A stretch of 64,000 nucleotides of DNA from Nigrospora sphaerica (taxonomy: Eukaryota; Ascomycota; Sordariomycetes; Amphisphaeriales; Apiosporaceae). The translations under genes and the position numbers were made by a program. The notes below the pieces were generated by a model, which saw only the letters and a list, made by a program, of their open reading frames with translations, ran no database searches and was not told the origin of the DNA. Below, piece by piece: positions 58,717-64,000 of the stretch; the stretch's first letter is position 1, and each line of letters begins with the position of its first letter. The DNA is taken from NCBI GenBank assembly GCA_018287875.1, contig JAGVVL010000017.1, positions 1,054,001 through 1,118,000 of the forward strand, read 5' to 3'.

Positions 58717-61700
58717 GGTCGGACGGCAGCCCTGGCAGGACTCGGCCAGGTGCCCAGCAGGTAGGCAGGCAGCCTCAATAGGTTTGGGCGGTCCTCAAGC
58801 CGGGCGGAGGGACATGGGACGGGACATATACGGCCATGCGCTATGGGACGGGACGGGAGGCTGTTTGTGGTTGGCCTTGGGCTTCGCATCGGGAGCATAG
58901 ATCGAAAGGATCAAACGCACGTGGATATGGGATGAGATGTACCTACATTCAATGAGCTAGGTATAAAAGAAGTAGGTAGGTAGAGTGGAAGCTATCTACC
59001 CAGTAGGGCGTACGAGCCTAAAGAGGCAGGTATGTAGGCCGGTGAGGCGGCAGGGCAGGAAAGGGAGGGCAGACAACGACGGAAGCTTTTCCACAAATCC
59101 CTGCGTCCGTGGCGGTACATAAGCTTGTCACACACCCCATTCCTACTTACCTAGTATTGCACCTCCCGATCCATGTGTGAGTACCTACTAACCCAAAGGT
59201 GAGGATGAAGTAATGAGCAGAGCGGTAATGAAGAGGCAGTGCGCACGGGCAAGTTTGGGCACGATGAGGGGAGAGCGGGAACGGGATTGCATGGAATGGT
59301 AGGCCACAAGAACGGGCTGCCCGCCTGTAGCCCCCATCCTTGCACATGGGTACGGGCAGAACGGAGAGGGAGAAAAACCATATTGTCCCTTCCCTCTCCT
59401 TCGGCCCTCGGGCAGAGAGACGCGGTACGACCCCTAATCGTTCCATGTTGCCCAGTTCTTGGTCTAAACGTGCAGGGGAAGCCCCGGCCGAGGGTCGCAG
59501 TCTACGTACTGGTCGAACGCAACAACGAGGCCTCCGGTTTCCGCGGCCCATGCCGCAGAGGATACTGTGTAGGCCCGAAACCACGCCGCCGGTACCATCC
59601 GATGCTGCCCCAGTCTTCCGTCCTCCCCTTCCGCCGTTGGGTAGGTTCAGAGGTCCAGTACTGCTACTAGGGTTAATACTGTGTAGGCGCGGTGGGTCGT
59701 AGGGGTACCTGGTCGTGTTGATTACCGTAAAGGTGCGTACGGTAGATTGGGTGGGTGGGTAATTGCTGTATCCACGGCATCGCTCCTCCTACACAGTCCA
59801 CGGTACTCACTGTTTAGGTTGCCAGCCCCCCCCAATATCTATTCCACCACCCATCCTTCCCCGTTCTCAGCTATAGGTACGCACGTTCGGTAGTGTTGAA
59901 GGGTCACCCCTCCAACAGGTTGTCCGTACCTGCAGGAACACGTACATACGTTACCGCGCGGCAGGGTCCTCCCCTTGCTTCCAGCTGACGGCCGAGAAGA
60001 GATGCGGCAAGAGAGCTCATCCTGAGTCCTATCAGAGTTCGGGGCTGTCCTACCTACAGTACGTGGCAAGAAAGTGGCCGCCTACCTATACACCATTCGC
60101 ACGTCCCGCTACCGCTCGAAGGGGGCTCGCGAGCGTTCGTGCAGAAGGACGGTGACACGTAACCTCCAGTGTGCTCAGGCACAACCTAGAGCGGGTAGAA
60201 GAATGCATCGGCACGGCAATCTGCCCATGCTCCCTTGACTGGGTCGCGGTACGCATGGGTGTTGCCATTGATGGTCTCCAGATGGTGTGCTTCCGTAGGT
60301 TGCGTCGGCGAGAGGGAGTGATGTGATCAAAAAAGGCATACGTGCAGCAATGCAACCCACCCCCACATTATCCCCACCCACCTGTATTGGCTCTTCGAGG
60401 GATGGATGGCTCAACCCCAAAGCAAAGCACCTGAGACGAAGGGCCGTGACTATTCATGGACAGTGTTGTGCCAGTGTCATTTTGCATGTTCAAGCTGGCT
60501 GGGTCGTCGTCTTCAACCGTGGGACCCCGTCTTTACTCCTCGCAAAACGGCTGCGTGTGTTCAGGTCGCCCAGCACAGCTTGGCACAAGGGACAGGGTGT
60601 TCCTTAGGATTCGTCCCACGTTCTGTTGAGAATTATGGCGGATCCATCGGGATTCGAAGATGAGGCGGATTGTTGGCTAGTGCGCGTACCACGAGAGACA
60701 TGATCATTTGTGAATGAAGCACCTGGGCAGAGATAATCCGGACTGGATGGAATACCTAGTCGGACAGCCCTGCTTTCCCGCTCTACCACCAGTAGCACGC
60801 AGGGCGGCAGGGCTTACAATTAAAGCCCGAAAACGCATTTATACTGGTATGTACGGAGTGCCTACATACTATAGCATTCCGTACGACCCATGCCCAGCCT
60901 TAGTGGACTACCTACCAGTACCCCCGCCTAGGCCTTCTTTTCTTGTTCCATCGCTAAAGAAAACCCCCCTGCGCCTAACAACAGAAACACCCATTCTTAG
61001 CTCTCGGACTAGAGCTAGCCTAACACCGGATCCCTGATTTCATACCAGAAGAGTAGATAATGTGGAGCTGCCTCTGTCAGGCCTGTACCTGGAGAGGGGG
61101 AGGACAAAAACAATGCCCCAGCAACTCTACGAGAGCCACGCTGGAGGGGTGTTAGCTGAGGCGTTTTTTGTCCCCCTCTCGCCTGGTCCATGAGCGAGCA
61201 TGGGCGTTTCTGTTGTCAGGCGCTAGGCCCCAGGTGTGCCCAGTCGATCGTGACTAAACAGCCGCCATGGGTCCGCCGCCGGCTTAAGTTATCTCATGGC
61301 TACCTATGGACCTGGGGAGGAGAAGAGAGAGAGAGAGAGAGAGAGAAAGGGGTGTACTCGTAGGCGTGCGGTCAGCCCCTCAGCCCACCACTTACGACCA
61401 CTACCACTACAGCTGCCCGTGAAACTGACGCAAACGTAGGGAAACTGTCAGCTAGATGCATCCGGTACGGCAGAGGTAGGTAGGAGGTGTACAGCAGGGA
61501 CCTCCATATGTGTTTTAACTGTGAGGTACTTTTGCGCTGCGATTGCTGCAGTAGAGGGGGCGTACCTGGGCTTCCAAGGCCTGTGACAACGATTCCCGGC
61601 ACGGCTTCTAGACCAGCCCGCTAAGCAAGTCAGTACCTTGGTACCCGTCCCGCATTACCTAAGGAGAAAATGTATCCACCCATCTCCCGGCAACCGACCG

Positions 61701-62120
61701 TCCACCCTGTCTGTCATTGACTCCTCCCAAGCAGGCCCGTTGTCGTCAATCAACTTTGTGCGCTTAACAACCGACTGTGGATTCGACAGACGCCTTCCAA
61801 CCTCCCTCTCTGTTTCCCTCTCCCCGCCCCCTGCCTCAGCCCCCGCCTGCTTCAGCCGAGCGCGTACAGGTCAGCTGTGACCTCTCAGGTGTTGGTCTCA
61901 ATCTCCTAAGATCATCATCAGTCTTGAGTGCTTCCATCGCACCAACCACTCGCTCCACCCGTTCCTGCGTCCTGGAGGAGCCCACCCAGACGAGCCTACC
62001 CGCCCACCTGCCAATCTGCCCGCACCGCCGGTCGCACCCGTCGCTTGCGACTCACCACGCCCGTGTAGTCGCGGCATATCTGCCGCTACGGTCCTTCGTC
62101 GCAGCTCAATTACCGCCTCC
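58717..62120. other. Divergent intergenic region (3.4 kb)
   Basis: Between two divergent start codons. No supported gene on either strand. It contains GGTA/TACC-rich DNA around 58970-59000, T-rich stretches near 60475 and 61157, and (GA)n at 61325-61347. The last 400 bp before 62121 are C/T-rich, like a long leader. Confidence 0.4.
61325..61347. repeat. (GA)n microsatellite
   Basis: About eleven GA units in intergenic DNA. Confidence 0.85.
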
Positions 62121-63938
62121 ATGTCGGCCGCCGCGGATATGGAAACAGCCGCCAGGCCCAATGGCGATTCCCCGGCCACCCCGACCCCGCCTGAGGCCTT
62201 ATCGCAAACCTCCAGCATTCCCTCGACAGAAAGCCCAGACTCACCCACGGCGCCCCCAGCCAGTGCCGATGCCAATGCCGGCGCCGTTACTGCTGGTAAC
62301 GCTACCCTGAAGCCTGAGCACCAAGCTGCCGGTGGCGTTTCCTCGTCCCAGGTCATCCCGTCCTCGTTGACCCCGCCGCCGTCATCCCAGCCGCCCCAGC
62401 CCACGGGTGCTGGCGCTGGACAACCACTTGGCTACATCAGCTCCCAAAGAGCCAACATCAACTCCCAAAGAGCCAGCATCTATTCTCCTCCCGCCACCGG
62501 TATGGATCCGCTTGCTCGCCGCAGCAGCGCTTCGACCCCGGCCTCCGGGTATCTCCCACCCACGGCTGACCAGATCTCGGATGCCTCCCCGACAGAACTG
62601 CGCTCCATGGTCCAGTCTTGCTTGGCCGAGAATGCCAGGCTCAAAATGGAGACGGCCCACCACAAGCTACAGTATAATCTGCTAAGTATGCAGGCCGACG
62701 AGGATGCCAAACGAGCCGCCGTGGAGCACGAAATGACGCGCCGTGAGGTCGAGGTCCTCCGCGTCGCCGAGCACTCCCGACAGGCTCGTCGCGAGCTTAG
62801 CGCCGCTGCCGACTCTACCCAAGCCAAGTATACGCAACTGAAGACCATGTACGAGGCTGCCGTTGATGAGGTTCAGAGCCTCAGAAAACGAGCCAAGCTG
62901 GCCAAGAGGGTCATCCAGCAGAAAGAAGACGAGCTCACCAGCCTGGCTGACGAGCGCGACATGCTGCTGACCCGCATCCGCGAAAACCGGGAGCATTTCA
63001 AGATGCTCTGTTCGCCCGGAGGCGCCTTCCACGGGGCTCTGACGCCACCGACCAAGACGGTTGCGGCGGCGACACCGCAGCCACACCGGGCTACTCCACG
63101 GCAGGTGCCCAAAACCTCGCATCAGCCGCATCAGCACCCGTACCAGAGCGGGTTGCGTCAAGACAATGACCAGAATCAAGCGGGCTTTGCTGCCTTGCTG
63201 CAGGCAGCGTATCAGGAGAACAATAGCGCGCCTTCGACGCCGACCACGGCCAACCGACCTACGCCTCGCATGCCCTCCAAGCACACCCGTGGCGTGCAGT
63301 CCCTATCGTCTCTGCCTGAGACCCCCGGGCTCCGTTCCCGGAGCGAACGATCAATGCTCCTGCCGTCAGCCAACCTAGTACCGCATTCGGAACCCTCTTC
63401 CCGCCAGTCGGTTGCGAACCAGGACCTGCCGGCCACCCCGACATCGGTGTCCAAGAGAGGACGCAAAAGCCGGGAAAGCACCATATCGGCCGAGGAGAAC
63501 GGTGAGCTGGACCGGGCAGCCCTGGCATCGGTGGCTGCGGCCACGCAGTCGTTCATGTCGAGCGGTAACCGGGCTTCGACAAGTCACTCCCAACGGAATG
63601 GGGGCAGCGAGGAGCCCTTATATGAGAGTCGAGCGAGCCAGGCGGCTTCCGAGATGCTCCGCCGGGACCCCTTGGAGAGTCTGGAGGTGGCGAGCTCGGT
63701 GGGATCGCGTGATGCAACGCCCGCACCCGTGGACAAGCCGGCACCGGCCAAGGTCCAGGCCCGGCTTTATGCCGGTGTGAACAAGCCCGGCGGTCCGTGG
63801 GAGAAGCGCAAATACGCGGGCGGCGCCGACACGGACGAGAGCAGACGCGAAACGCTTCCGAGTCCCCTCAAAAAAGCTCGTTACAGCAGTGGCACCGAAA
63901 CTGAACGCCGAGTCGGCTTGGGCATTCAGTACAGCTGA
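62121..63938 (+). CDS. Hypothetical coiled-coil protein (605 aa)
   Basis: Intronless, ending at TGA 63936-63938. The first ~150 residues are Pro/Ser/Thr/Ala-rich and disordered. About residues 157-297 form a long charged helix with heptad-like spacing (L-K-M-E-T-A-H-H-K-L-Q-Y-N-L-L, then K-L-A-K-R-V-I-Q-Q-K-E-D-E-L), a probable coiled coil. The C-terminal half is again low complexity with basic clusters (K-R-G-R-K-S-R, P-S-P-L-K-K-A-R) that may act as nuclear-localisation signals and kinase sites. No catalytic domain. Likely a cytoskeletal or nuclear structural or adaptor protein, but no function can be assigned. Confidence 0.75.
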   Translation: MSAAADMETAARPNGDSPATPTPPEALSQTSSIPSTESPDSPTAPPASADANAGAVTAGNATLKPEHQAAGGVSSSQVIPSSLTPPPSSQPPQPTGAGAGQPLGYISSQRANINSQRASIYSPPATGMDPLARRSSASTPASGYLPPTADQISDASPTELRSMVQSCLAENARLKMETAHHKLQYNLLSMQADEDAKRAAVEHEMTRREVEVLRVAEHSRQARRELSAAADSTQAKYTQLKTMYEAAVDEVQSLRKRAKLAKRVIQQKEDELTSLADERDMLLTRIRENREHFKMLCSPGGAFHGALTPPTKTVAAATPQPHRATPRQVPKTSHQPHQHPYQSGLRQDNDQNQAGFAALLQAAYQENNSAPSTPTTANRPTPRMPSKHTRGVQSLSSLPETPGLRSRSERSMLLPSANLVPHSEPSSRQSVANQDLPATPTSVSKRGRKSRESTISAEENGELDRAALASVAAATQSFMSSGNRASTSHSQRNGGSEEPLYESRASQAASEMLRRDPLESLEVASSVGSRDATPAPVDKPAPAKVQARLYAGVNKPGGPWEKRKYAGGADTDESRRETLPSPLKKARYSSGTETERRVGLGIQYS

Positions 63939-64000
63939 GGCATGGCTGCTGCGGCATGGGTGCGAAAGAGGCTACGAGGACGACGACATTTGTATTATAC

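Overview
The window is nuclear DNA of a filamentous ascomycete, most likely a Sordariomycete and plausibly Sordariales/Chaetomiaceae. The coding DNA is GC-rich with strong G/C third positions. Introns are short (about 50-210 nt), with GT-AG ends and CTGAC/CTAAC-type branch sites. The genes are fungal types: a HET-domain protein, a GCR1_C transcription factor, a GPI-anchored wall protein, and a histidine acid phosphatase. A single 5S rRNA gene is present away from any rDNA array, as is usual in Neurospora relatives. The species call is inference. There are no operons, CRISPR arrays, plasmid features or intact transposons. Roughly half of the window is intergenic.

Layout. 1-7 kb: 3' end of a membrane-protein gene, a HET-domain gene (-), a DUF1304 membrane protein (+), and a tRNA-Lys(UUU) gene that carries an unusual 59-nt insert in its T-stem. 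7-13 kb: DAHP synthase of aromatic amino-acid synthesis with a CPC1/GCN4-type site upstream, a small type I membrane protein (-) sharing a promoter with mitochondrial ribosomal protein mL50 (+), and an alpha/beta hydrolase. 13-22 kb: a small secreted cysteine-rich protein, an ADH6-type alcohol dehydrogenase, a MYND-finger protein and a secreted protein, all on the minus strand. 22-37 kb: a gene-poor stretch, a membrane protein, a secreted NTF2/SnoaL-like protein, a histidine acid phosphatase, a GGY-rich secreted protein (-) and a conserved basic protein. 38-48 kb: tRNA-Gln(CUG) with a canonical 14-nt intron, a GCR1_C transcription factor with a long Gly-Ala tract, and a MetE C-domain-like protein. 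51-64 kb: a GPI-anchored protein with a (Gly-Asn)n array, a 5S rRNA gene with a covarying helix II, an LRRC40-like leucine-rich-repeat protein (-), and a coiled-coil protein.

The genes are unrelated housekeeping, secreted and wall functions; no biosynthetic cluster is evident. The strongest unusual signal is the tRNA-Lys gene. Removing a segment that looks like a spliceosomal intron (GTGAGT, TACTAAC, AG) gives a perfect tRNA cloverleaf. I know of no described spliceosomal-type intron in a nuclear tRNA gene, but I could not search for one.
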